Assembly: GCA_028701715.1 (NCBI GenBank)
Contig: JAQVQF010000027.1
Location: 1 to 15,451 of the forward strand
DNA length: 15,451 bases
Source of the DNA: Eubacteriales bacterium
Lineage (GTDB): Bacteria > Bacillota > Clostridia > Oscillospirales > CAG-382
Direction: 5' to 3'
The notes under the pieces: model-generated
What the model was told of the DNA's origin: nothing
The model's database searches: none
What the model saw: the letters and a program-made list of their open reading frames with translations, nothing else
Shown here: piece by piece, positions 7,047 to 13,643 of the stretch
How positions within the stretch are numbered: the stretch's first letter is position 1
Layout of the letters: each line of letters begins with the position of its first letter
Made by a program: the position numbers and the translations under genes

Positions 7047-8564
7047 ATTAAACGTCTTATTTTGCTTTTTTTAGCGCTTATGCTAACGGTGACAGTGACG
7101 GTGACGGTTATACCCGTTATTGTATCGGCTGAAGGAGGAAACGAAGTGGAATATCTCGAAACCAAGGATTATTATGAAAAAATTATCGAAAAAGAGATTA
7201 AATTCATTTCGTCTCTCGCGTTTAAAAACGGCGCGATAGGCATGTTCGCACCTTCGGTGAGCAGCTATTCCGATGTTACTCTGCCCACCGTCGACGGTAT
7301 TTCGCCCGACGAATACCGTTCGTGGCCATCGGCAAAGGTGGTTCCCTATTTTTCCGATTCCGCGGTTATGGGCGTTATAAAAGGAAGCGAAGCGCTGGGT
7401 AACACCGACGGTAAGGATACAGCGCTCAATTATATAAATTGGTATATATCACATATGAACACCGCCGAATCCGATATTAACGGAGTAGCGGGTACCGTAT
7501 ATGATTATTTTATTTTCCAGAACTACGACGGCAGAATCGTTGAGGTAAAGCTTTACGATGCTTATTCCTCCAAGTATCCGTCAAATAATCCATACGATTA
7601 TGACTCCACGGATTCTTATGCGGCGATGTTCCTTGAAATTCTCTATGAATATACCCGCGTGTTCGACGGCAATTTTCTTGACGATAAAAAGGATGTTGTC
7701 GGAACTCTTGTTGACGTAATTATGTCAACCTATGTACCCGCCATTGACCTCACCTATGCGAAGCCGACTTACGCGGTTTGCTATCTTATGGACAATTGCG
7801 AGGTTTACCTCGGCTTCGAAGCCGCGGCAAAGATATACGATGAGTTTTTAAACGACGATGAAAAGAGGGATTATTGCCATACTTATGCGGACAAGGTTAA
7901 AAACGCGCTGCTGACCACAATGTGGTCCGACGAATATTCCTGCTTCAAGGCGGCGGTGTTCACCGACGGAAAACCCGCCGGCGAGCTTAACCTTACCGAA
8001 TTTTATCCGCAGGCGTCCTGTCAGCTTTTCCCTTTGCTTTTTGGCGTTATCGACGCGGCTGACGAAAAAGCCGAGACGGTTTACGCACGATTTAAAAACG
8101 ATTTCTGTCAGGAGGGCGTCTCGGGTCACGACTGGTCGGCTTACGATCTTGACGGTCTGACATACCCGTGGTGCATACTGGTTCAGGCAGCGGTCGAAAT
8201 GGGCGACTTCAGAATCGCCCAGAAATATATTTCGGTCATATACAGCAGATTTATAAAAACAGGACACAATTACCCGTATTATAACGCCGAGGCGGGATGG
8301 ATTTTAATCTCGTCATCATACCTGTACGGCCTGGCGGCAGAACCGGCGGAGGAAAGCTCCGAGGAAGAAGCATCAACGCCTGAAAACACCACTGAGGAGG
8401 AATCCGAAACGTCGTCGGCCGCGGTTTCCGAATCATCCGTGCCCACGGTAAATAAAAGCAAGGGTGTTTCTCCCTGGATATACGCGGGCGCGGGTGTTGC
8501 CATAGCCGCCGCCGCGGCGGTGATAATTTATCTTATCGGTAAAAAAGATAAGAAAAAAGGTTAA
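7047..8564 (+). CDS. Membrane-anchored secreted protein, possible six-hairpin glycosidase fold
   Basis: A 505-residue surface protein. It has a signal peptide (MKRLILLFLALML, cleavage probably after VSA near residue 28) and a long extracellular domain (about 30-420) of repeating helical stretches such as YFSDSAVMGVIKGSEALG, SYAAMFLEILYEY and YPWCILVQAAVEMGDFRIA. A Ser/Glu/Thr-rich linker (about 425-468), one membrane helix (about 477-498) and a KKDKKKG tail complete it. The helical pattern recalls alpha/alpha six-barrel glycosidases and glucuronyl hydrolases, but I cannot name a family. The start is unusual. TTG at 7062 has no binding site and drops the Lys-Arg of the signal peptide. ATT at 7047 lies a few bases after GGTGAT (7036-7041) and gives a proper signal peptide. 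Alternatively ATG 7040 is the start and one base is extra at 7043-7046. Confidence 0.7.
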   Translation: MKRLILLFLALMLTVTVTVTVIPVIVSAEGGNEVEYLETKDYYEKIIEKEIKFISSLAFKNGAIGMFAPSVSSYSDVTLPTVDGISPDEYRSWPSAKVVPYFSDSAVMGVIKGSEALGNTDGKDTALNYINWYISHMNTAESDINGVAGTVYDYFIFQNYDGRIVEVKLYDAYSSKYPSNNPYDYDSTDSYAAMFLEILYEYTRVFDGNFLDDKKDVVGTLVDVIMSTYVPAIDLTYAKPTYAVCYLMDNCEVYLGFEAAAKIYDEFLNDDEKRDYCHTYADKVKNALLTTMWSDEYSCFKAAVFTDGKPAGELNLTEFYPQASCQLFPLLFGVIDAADEKAETVYARFKNDFCQEGVSGHDWSAYDLDGLTYPWCILVQAAVEMGDFRIAQKYISVIYSRFIKTGHNYPYYNAEAGWILISSSYLYGLAAEPAEESSEEEASTPENTTEEESETSSAAVSESSVPTVNKSKGVSPWIYAGAGVAIAAAAAVIIYLIGKKDKKKG

Positions 8565-8571
8565 AAAGTTC

Positions 8572-8600
8572 TTGCAAAAGAAACTGTCATATGATATAAT
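8572..8600 (+). promoter_or_regulatory. Promoter upstream of tRNA-Thr
   Basis: TTGCAA (8572-8577), a 17-base spacer and a perfect TATAAT (8595-8600). It starts eight bases after the upstream stop codon and would give a leader of roughly 87 bases before the tRNA, containing the hairpin at 8666-8684. Confidence 0.6.
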
Positions 8601-8665
8601 TAGCGGGCGTCAGGGGTATGATTTGATTATACCGTCGTTCCAATTTATCCTTCGATAATAAAACG

Positions 8666-8684
8666 CCGCCCGGTTTCCGGGCGG
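8666..8684 (-). terminator. GC-rich hairpin between promoter and tRNA-Thr
   Basis: CCGCCCGG (8666-8673) and CCGGGCGG (8677-8684) pair around a TTT loop. On the minus strand the stem is followed by CGTTTTATTAT, so it could stop leftward transcripts from asd. On the plus strand there is no T run, and it would be a structured leader of the tRNA precursor. Confidence 0.4.
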
Positions 8685-8693
8685 TGAATATTT

Positions 8694-8768
8694 GCTGGTG
8701 TAGCACAGGGGCAGTGCAGCTGATTCGTAATCAGCAGGTCGTGAGTTCAAATCTCACCACCAGCTCCA
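8694..8768 (+). tRNA. tRNA-Thr, anticodon CGT, CCA encoded
   Basis: Complete cloverleaf: acceptor GCTGGTG (8694-8700) with CACCAGC (8758-8764), D stem GCAC/GTGC, anticodon stem GCTGA/TCAGC with loop TTCGTAA (anticodon CGT at 8726-8728, reading ACG), T arm GTGAG-TTCAAAT-CTCAC, discriminator T and encoded CCA (8766-8768). Like the tRNA-Gly in this window, it has C at the wobble position and reads a codon ending in G. Confidence 0.95.
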
Positions 8769-8770
8769 TA

Positions 8771-8815
8771 AAAGGCCTTGAAAGCAATGCGTTTTCAAGG
8801 CCTTTATGTTTTCCG
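8771..8815 (+). terminator. Intrinsic terminator of tRNA-Thr
   Basis: A 13-base perfect inverted repeat (8771-8783 with 8793-8805, loop nine bases) starts two bases after the CCA end and is followed by ATGTTTTCC. It has the same tight placement as the terminator of the tRNA-Gly. Confidence 0.75.
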
Positions 8816-8855
8816 TGTTTTATCAATATAACACTTGATATAATTTGTTTAAATT

Positions 8856-8928
8856 AATGTCCGCTGAATAAATCAATAAACCGGAAAACAGCATCGCCGC
8901 TTAGCTTTTAATTTATTCGATGGGCTAT
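8856..8928. repeat. Palindrome-array element, single-hairpin copy
   Basis: AATGTCCGCTGA (8856-8867) followed by one hairpin with outer arms GAATAAAT/ATTTATTC and a less well-paired core. Read on the plus strand, this hairpin matches the reverse complement of the first palindrome of the 3772-4016 element over about 54 bases, at roughly 80-85% identity by eye. The right end (TTCGATGGGCTAT) is a decayed version of the TTCAATGAGACAT that closes the first lobe there. It begins about ten bases after the asd stop codon and may act as that gene's 3' structure. Confidence 0.65.
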
Positions 8929-8937
8929 AAAAAAGTA

Positions 8938-10011
8938 TTATATTAATCCTTTTTCAAGCATTCCCTCTGCAATTTGCACGGCGTTGGCGGCGGCGCCTTT
9001 ACGCAAATTATCGGCAACACACCACATATTTATGGCGTTTGGCGCCGTCATGTCGTCGCGGATCCTTCCCACTAATACAGCGTCTTTCCATTCGTCTTTT
9101 TTTATATCCGAAATCACGGGATACTGCCTTTCCAAAGGGTCATGCCGCAGTTCAACCGAAGCCTTGTTATCGGTTATGCCGTCGATACAGACCACTCCCG
9201 GTGAACGAACGGGATCGGAAAGAATTTCAATCGCTTTATCCGCACGCATAGATTCCATGAATTCCGCGTTTATTGATTCGGAATGGCCTACCAATACGGG
9301 GACGCGTACGGTTGTCGCGCTGATAAGCAGATTCGGTTCGTTAAAAATCTTACGTGTTTCGTTTACCATTTTCATCTCTTCTCTCGTGTATCCGCTCTTT
9401 TCAAATCGGTCTATATGAGGAATACAGTTAAACGCGGCGGGATGGGCGAAAACGGTTTGATCCTCTTGAACCCGTTCGCCGGAAAGCGCTTGACCTAATT
9501 GTGTTTTTAACAGCTCCATCGCGGCGCCGCTGTGTCCGCCGACGGATTGATAGGTGGATACGATAACACGCCGCAACCGGGAAGCTTTGTGTAACGGATA
9601 AAGCGCGAGCGCCATTTGAATGGTCGAACAATTCGGATTGCATATAAGGCGGGTATCCTTAGTCACCGTATCCATGTTTATTTCGGGTATGACAAGCGGA
9701 ATGTGCGGATACATACGTAAATCTCCGCCGTTATCAATGACAACACAGCCGCTCTTAAGCGCGATATCCGACCATTCCATGCTTGCGCCCTTAGCTCCTT
9801 CTTTGCCCGCAAAGAAAACAAGATCAAGTTTTTTGAATATAGCCTCGCAAGCTTTTTTTACGATTACTTGATTTCCGTCAATTATCTCGCATCGTTCGCT
9901 TGTTGCCATTATTGTTATCGCTCCGTCAACCGGAAATTTTCTTTCTTTCAATATGCGGACAATATGCTCGCCAACCGGTCCGACGCCTAAAACTCCTACT
10001 CTAAGTCCCAT
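8938..10011 (-). CDS. asd: Aspartate-semialdehyde dehydrogenase
   Basis: Reduces aspartyl phosphate to aspartate semialdehyde, feeding lysine, diaminopimelate, threonine, methionine and dipicolinate synthesis in the cytoplasm. From MGLRVGVLG it has 357 residues, the normal length. Visible features: nucleotide loop GVGPVG (residues 9-14), FFAGKEGAKGAS, VVIDNGGDLRM, catalytic Cys128 in NPNCSTIQM, Gln155 in YQSVGGHSG, and the substrate/catalytic stretch ATTVRVPVLVGHSE (Arg236, His243). The loop is one residue shorter than the usual GATGxVG. I chose ATG 10011 because family proteins start here; GTG 10038 or ATG 10023 are possible, but none has a good ribosome binding site. The only good site lies before the short ORF at 10001-10060, so coupled translation is possible. 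Repeat-element copies lie on both sides. Confidence 0.92.
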   Translation of the reverse strand: MGLRVGVLGVGPVGEHIVRILKERKFPVDGAITIMATSERCEIIDGNQVIVKKACEAIFKKLDLVFFAGKEGAKGASMEWSDIALKSGCVVIDNGGDLRMYPHIPLVIPEINMDTVTKDTRLICNPNCSTIQMALALYPLHKASRLRRVIVSTYQSVGGHSGAAMELLKTQLGQALSGERVQEDQTVFAHPAAFNCIPHIDRFEKSGYTREEMKMVNETRKIFNEPNLLISATTVRVPVLVGHSESINAEFMESMRADKAIEILSDPVRSPGVVCIDGITDNKASVELRHDPLERQYPVISDIKKDEWKDAVLVGRIRDDMTAPNAINMWCVADNLRKGAAANAVQIAEGMLEKGLI

Positions 10012-10060
10012 AATAATACCCATGTAATAAAAATGCACAAGAAGCTATGACAATTACCAT
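10001..10060 (-). CDS. Possible 19-codon upstream ORF coupled to asd
   Basis: On the minus strand ATG (10058-10060) follows AAAGGAAAGGCAGG at usable spacing. It encodes MVIVIASCAFLLHGYYYGT and stops at TAG (10001-10003), 11 bases inside asd in another frame. It could be a leader peptide or a ribosome-loading ORF for asd, which lacks its own site. Composition gives no amino-acid attenuation clue. It may be chance. Confidence 0.35.
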   Translation of the reverse strand: MVIVIASCAFLLHGYYYGT

Positions 10061-10123
10061 GGGTTAGCACCTGCCTTTCCTTTATTTTTATAGTTTTTCA
10101 CGTTAAAATCGCTCCGATAAATT

Positions 10124-10337
10124 AATGTCTGCTGAGGACATTAAATTATTTCAGCAAACAGGTATAACAATACCGGTCATCAGCCCATCAAAGCGATATG
10201 AAAACCCATACGGTATCAGGGCGATCCCCCCCTTTCATAAAATAAAAACACCTTATCGAATTATCGTCGATAAGGTGAAAAAATATATATTTATTCACCC
10301 GCCGACGACTTTAAGAGCTAACGCTTGTTGTCGGCGG
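10124..10337. repeat. Palindrome-array element, third copy upstream of asd
   Basis: Starts with AATGTCTGCTGA (10124-10135) followed directly by GGACATT, like two element ends joined with nothing between; TCAGCA recurs at 10151-10156. GGTAT/ATACC (10161-10174) forms a small stem. Then come three abutting palindromes: 10249-10277 (11-base arms), 10274-10299 (GGTGAA/TTCACC around the self-complementary AAATATATATTT) and 10299-10337 (11 pairs including one G-T). The second shares GGTG with the first and one C with the third, the same chaining as at 3772-4016. The right border is unclear. The first palindrome has a T run leftward and may terminate the VOC transcript. Confidence 0.55.
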
Positions 10338-10541
10338 AACAGCTGACTTCAATCGTTAACTCAATGTAGTGGCGGTGGCGGTGACGGAGAAGGGTATCAT
10401 AGATTAATTCCTTTCAAATTGAATAAATTGACTTATTTTATCTTTATTTTCCGATAATGTCAATGATTAATATACACAAACTTCGTTTTATTCGTTTATA
10501 TATGTTGTAATAATATATATATTTTAACGATGGCGGTTTTA
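10338..10541. other. A/T-rich spacer without a recognised gene
   Basis: After the palindromes there is a GGTGGCGGTGACGG run (10370-10385), then A/T-rich sequence with scattered TTGACT and GATAAT boxes at 19-base spacing but no gene following them on the plus strand. I see no RNA gene or open frame of substance. Confidence 0.4.
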
Positions 10542-10589
10542 TTAATAACCGTTTTGCGGGTCGTCCATATCGCATTTCGGGCAGATCAT
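10542..10589 (-). CDS. 15-codon ORF with CPxC motif overlapping the VOC gene stop
   Basis: ATGA overlap with the VOC stop codon: ATG 10587-10589, protein MICPKCDMDDPQNGY, stop TAA at 10542-10544. CPKC is half of a typical zinc-ribbon N-terminus, so this is either a remnant of a zinc-ribbon gene or a chance ORF. Translational coupling with the VOC gene would be expected from the overlap. Confidence 0.3.
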   Translation of the reverse strand: MICPKCDMDDPQNGY

Positions 10590-10957
10590 TCAGCTTGCTC
10601 CTTCTTGCAAGTGCGGAAATTTAATATATTACCGTCCGGGTCGCGGAATTGAAACGAACGCGCTCCCCACGGGTGAGTGATCGGCTCGCATACCATCCTT
10701 ACGCCAAGCGATAATAATCGTTTAAATTCGGTATCCGAATCCTCTACATCAAAGCTTAAAATCGTGTTGTTTGCGTTTTCCGTAAATTCATAATAAAAAG
10801 CCGAGTTTTTTTCCGCCAGAAAAACAATATGCAAACCGTTAATTACCAATGAGGAGTGCCATTCGTCACCGTCGGCCTTGCCGCCGAAAACAGCTTCATA
10901 AAAAGCACGAAGCCGCAGGACGTTGTTTGTGATAAAACATATATCCGTAAATCGCAT
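10586..10957 (-). CDS. VOC-superfamily protein (glyoxalase/bleomycin-resistance fold)
   Basis: 123 residues, one VOC module pair. It has the expected order: strand FTDICFITNN, helix LRLRAFYEAVFGG, LVINGLHIVFLAE, central NTILSFDVEDSDTEFKRLLSLGVRM and the closing HPWGARSFQFRDPDGNILNF. The metal ligands of glyoxalase I are not kept: there is no His in the first strand, and the final DPDGN-x-x-E position is Asn113. A catalytic metal enzyme is therefore unlikely, and a binding or sequestering protein fits better. The substrate is unknown. ATG 10957 is 14 bases after GGGAGG, rather far but the only clear site. It stands alone between the terminator at 11011 and the asd region. Confidence 0.8.
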   Translation of the reverse strand: MRFTDICFITNNVLRLRAFYEAVFGGKADGDEWHSSLVINGLHIVFLAEKNSAFYYEFTENANNTILSFDVEDSDTEFKRLLSLGVRMVCEPITHPWGARSFQFRDPDGNILNFRTCKKEQAE

Positions 10958-11010
10958 GGCTGTTATTTTAACCTCCCAAATCGCTTCGGTTAAATTTACT
11001 TCAACTTTGT

Positions 11011-11043
11011 AAAAAACGCCGTATAGCTGAATTACGGCGTTTT
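11011..11043 (-). terminator. Terminator overlapping the end of the EAL-domain gene
   Basis: AAAACGCCGTA (11013-11023) pairs with TACGGCGTTTT (11033-11043) around a nine-base loop, followed leftward by a T run. The upstream arm is made of the last codons and stop codon of the EAL gene, so coding end and operon terminator are the same DNA. Confidence 0.8.
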
Positions 11044-13389
11044 GCTGTCAAAACCGGGTTGCTTTTGGGTATGTGTGTTAACAAAGTCTATATAGTCATA
11101 CATGGTAAGAGGCTTGGAATAGTAAAAGCCCTGTATCACGGTGCAGCCTAATCTTTTAAGACGTTCTATTTCGTTCCAGGTTTCCACACCCTCCTGCGTG
11201 ATTTTCATGCCGAGGTCGCCGGCAAGCTTTATTATCGACTGCAGCAGCGTGTCGTCTTTATCGGGATCCATTCCGGGCTTGATAAAAAACTGGTCTAACT
11301 TCAACTCATCCATCGGCAGCTCCTTGAGTATGCTGTATGAAGCGTAACCCGAACCGAAATCATCGATAGAGCACTTAAAGCCGTTGGAACGCAGCTGTAA
11401 AATAATCCGTCGCAGATCCTCGTAATTTTCCTGAGCAAAGCTTTCGGTAAATTCTATCATTATATAGCCGTCGGCGATATGATATTTCTTCTTTGTGGAA
11501 ACATAAAAATCCACAAACCCGGTCTGCATGGCGGTAACGCGCGATACATTGACGGAAACCGGGACAATTCTGAATCCCTGCTCGATCGCCTGGTGAAGGT
11601 ATTTGCACACCTGCTCGTATACGAATCGGTCAAGCCTCGAGATAAAGCCGTTGTTTTCAAACAGAGGAACAAATTCACCCGGCAAAATATAGGTTTGATC
11701 CTTGGAATCATACCAACGAACCAACGCCTCCGCTCCGTCGAGCCTGTCGTATATTATATTGAGCTTAGGCTGGAAAAACACCTTAAAATCTTCGTTTTTA
11801 AGGGCGATTTCCATTTTGCCCTCCATTGCGCGTTCGCGCTCCTCGCGTTCTCCCATACCGGTATCGTAAAAAATATAGGTGCGGTTATCCGTATTGAGCT
11901 TCATCCTGTGCGCCAGCATGGCTTTTTCGAGAATCGGTTGAATATTCGCTCCGTCTTTTCTGCTTACGGGATATATACCGAAACCCAAACGAATATTGTA
12001 GTTATCCTTTTTAAATCCGGGAAAGTTATACGTGAGAGCGTTGAAAATTTTAACGCGGTTGATTATATCTGCGTTTTCGTTATAACGAATAAGAGCCGAA
12101 TATTTATTGTCCGATATATATGAATAGGTTTCGCTTCTGCTGATAAACTTATCGAGCACTTTGCCTATATACTTTAATACATCGACCGTCATTTCCTCAC
12201 CGTAGGTCGTTTTTATGTAGGAATAATTTTCAACGACAATATACAGCATGGCATATGCGGCAGTTTTGTTGATGGATATCAGGTCCTCCGCGTCGATGGT
12301 AAATTTTTTATATGAACGGCAGCCTACTATAGGATCGATATTGTCGGATTTATAAAGCTGTCTTTTATAATATCCGCGTATCGCCGTGATAACCGCGAAC
12401 ATAATGGTAAAAATGATGCAAAGCATAACGACAGCTCCGCCGAGCTTTGCCGTGAATTCATAGCTGCCCCTGAAAATAACATACGGGTCGTATACTTCCG
12501 CTATATAAAGCTTACCCGAGTCGACCTTGACGGGTGAAAAAGCAACGGCATAGGATTCGCCGCTTACGGTAAGCAGAGCGCTTTCGGTTGTTCCGCGGTA
12601 AACCGATTGCTGAAGGCGATTAACCGTCTCTTTATCGTTTGAGGCTTCGTTCAGCATGGTTATCAGATTGTTGGTGGTGCGTATATTGTCAAAAACACTG
12701 CCGGTCGTCCTTTGACGTATTATGCTGCCGTTGCCCGCCGCAAGACACGCAAGCTCAAAATTATGCTCGGCGGTATCCGAAAAAGCGGATATATCCGCGA
12801 ACAAAACATCCATTCTGACGAAAATAACCACGCAGTCAATCCAGTTGCATTTGGGCGTTTGTATGCAGAAAGCCATACATTTGTCAGTGCGGGTATCCGC
12901 TTCGTATACGGAGCTGGTACAGCCGGTTACATTGCGTTCGACAAGGTCCAATACCAGCTCGCTTTCGTTGCCGTGATACATAAAGCTGTCGTCAATGGCG
13001 CTGGAATAATATTCCTTGTCTTCGCGGAAATAACGCGCGGTTATTATACCGCTGGTTTGCTCGCCGCTTATAAGGCTTTCAAGGTAAATACTGAGCGTAC
13101 CGGCGGCTTCCTGCATCGTTTGAGTATAATCGAGCACCGAAAGACCCGATTTATAATCGGAAAGACGTTTTGTGATTACGGAGTTTATTTCCTCCGCTCT
13201 CGCATCGGACATAGCGGTCGCCAGCTGCTTGGTATTGTCTTCGATATTGCCAAGGAAAATGGTTGTTGCGGATGAAAAATACACAATCAGTATTGCGGAA
13301 ACGACGACAAGAGACCCAACCGAGACCTTTACAAGGGTGGATCTGAATATCGCTTTTTTCATATTTCCGAAAATCCTGCGTCGTGCCAT
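11032..13389 (-). CDS. Membrane EAL-domain c-di-GMP phosphodiesterase with degenerate GGDEF
   Basis: 785 residues. TM1 is at about 19-46. A 265-residue extracellular sensor region (about 47-312, possibly dCACHE-like) contains four close cysteines (157, 171, 175, 181). TM2 is at about 316-338. A GGDEF-like domain (about 350-505) has SDNKY (426-430) in place of GGDEF, so no cyclase activity is expected. The EAL domain (about 520-775) keeps its catalytic set: E554-A-L, Asn614, Glu646, Asp676-Asp677 in DDFGSGYAS, Lys697 and Glu733 in QEGVET. It should hydrolyse c-di-GMP in response to an outside signal. ATG 13389 comes three bases after the stop of the preceding gene, with no binding site, suggesting reinitiation; Met10 (13362) is an alternative. 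It is the last gene of a four-gene operon. Confidence 0.85.
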   Translation of the reverse strand: MARRRIFGNMKKAIFRSTLVKVSVGSLVVVSAILIVYFSSATTIFLGNIEDNTKQLATAMSDARAEEINSVITKRLSDYKSGLSVLDYTQTMQEAAGTLSIYLESLISGEQTSGIITARYFREDKEYYSSAIDDSFMYHGNESELVLDLVERNVTGCTSSVYEADTRTDKCMAFCIQTPKCNWIDCVVIFVRMDVLFADISAFSDTAEHNFELACLAAGNGSIIRQRTTGSVFDNIRTTNNLITMLNEASNDKETVNRLQQSVYRGTTESALLTVSGESYAVAFSPVKVDSGKLYIAEVYDPYVIFRGSYEFTAKLGGAVVMLCIIFTIMFAVITAIRGYYKRQLYKSDNIDPIVGCRSYKKFTIDAEDLISINKTAAYAMLYIVVENYSYIKTTYGEEMTVDVLKYIGKVLDKFISRSETYSYISDNKYSALIRYNENADIINRVKIFNALTYNFPGFKKDNYNIRLGFGIYPVSRKDGANIQPILEKAMLAHRMKLNTDNRTYIFYDTGMGEREERERAMEGKMEIALKNEDFKVFFQPKLNIIYDRLDGAEALVRWYDSKDQTYILPGEFVPLFENNGFISRLDRFVYEQVCKYLHQAIEQGFRIVPVSVNVSRVTAMQTGFVDFYVSTKKKYHIADGYIMIEFTESFAQENYEDLRRIILQLRSNGFKCSIDDFGSGYASYSILKELPMDELKLDQFFIKPGMDPDKDDTLLQSIIKLAGDLGMKITQEGVETWNEIERLKRLGCTVIQGFYYSKPLTMYDYIDFVNTHTQKQPGFDSKTP

Positions 13390-13391
13390 AT

Positions 13392-13643
13392 CTATTTATA
13401 TTTTTTGGAAACGGGTGCGGCAAGCCCCTTTTGCAATACGTGCATCTGATTCCTCAGATCGTTTATAACGGCGGTATGCTTGTTGAAATAATCGACATCT
13501 TCATCCGAAGGCACGGAATTGGTTAATATAGCCTCGACAAGCGCGGCTTGCGAGCGTATGCGCTTCTTTTCCACAGATTCGATCATTTTTTGATACCTTT
13601 TGATTTTTCTTTTGATTTTACATTTTTCAAACATCGCTGCCAT
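13392..13643 (-). CDS. 83-residue basic coiled-coil protein, unknown function
   Basis: A small, lysine-rich, cytoplasmic protein predicted to be mostly helical: KCKIKRKIKRYQKMIESVEKK, then a second helix around NKHTAVINDLRNQMHVLQKGL. No signal peptide, membrane segment or known motif. It overlaps the end of the signal peptidase gene by 17 bases and ends three bases before the EAL gene, so it is translated from the same message. Two starts are possible, ATG 13643 (after AAAGGCGG) and ATG 13634. It might be an adaptor or regulator for its operon neighbours, but nothing in the sequence proves this. Confidence 0.65.
   Translation of the reverse strand: MAAMFEKCKIKRKIKRYQKMIESVEKKRIRSQAALVEAILTNSVPSDEDVDYFNKHTAVINDLRNQMHVLQKGLAAPVSKKYK

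Noticed and set aside
10001..10120. Lysine riboswitch or T-box before asd
   Set aside because: I looked for the T-box GGTGG/specifier pattern and a lysine-type multi-helix leader and found neither; the palindromes there belong to the repeat family.
10435..10470. Rightward promoter TTGACT/GATAAT
   Set aside because: Spacing is 19 bases and no rightward gene or RNA follows.
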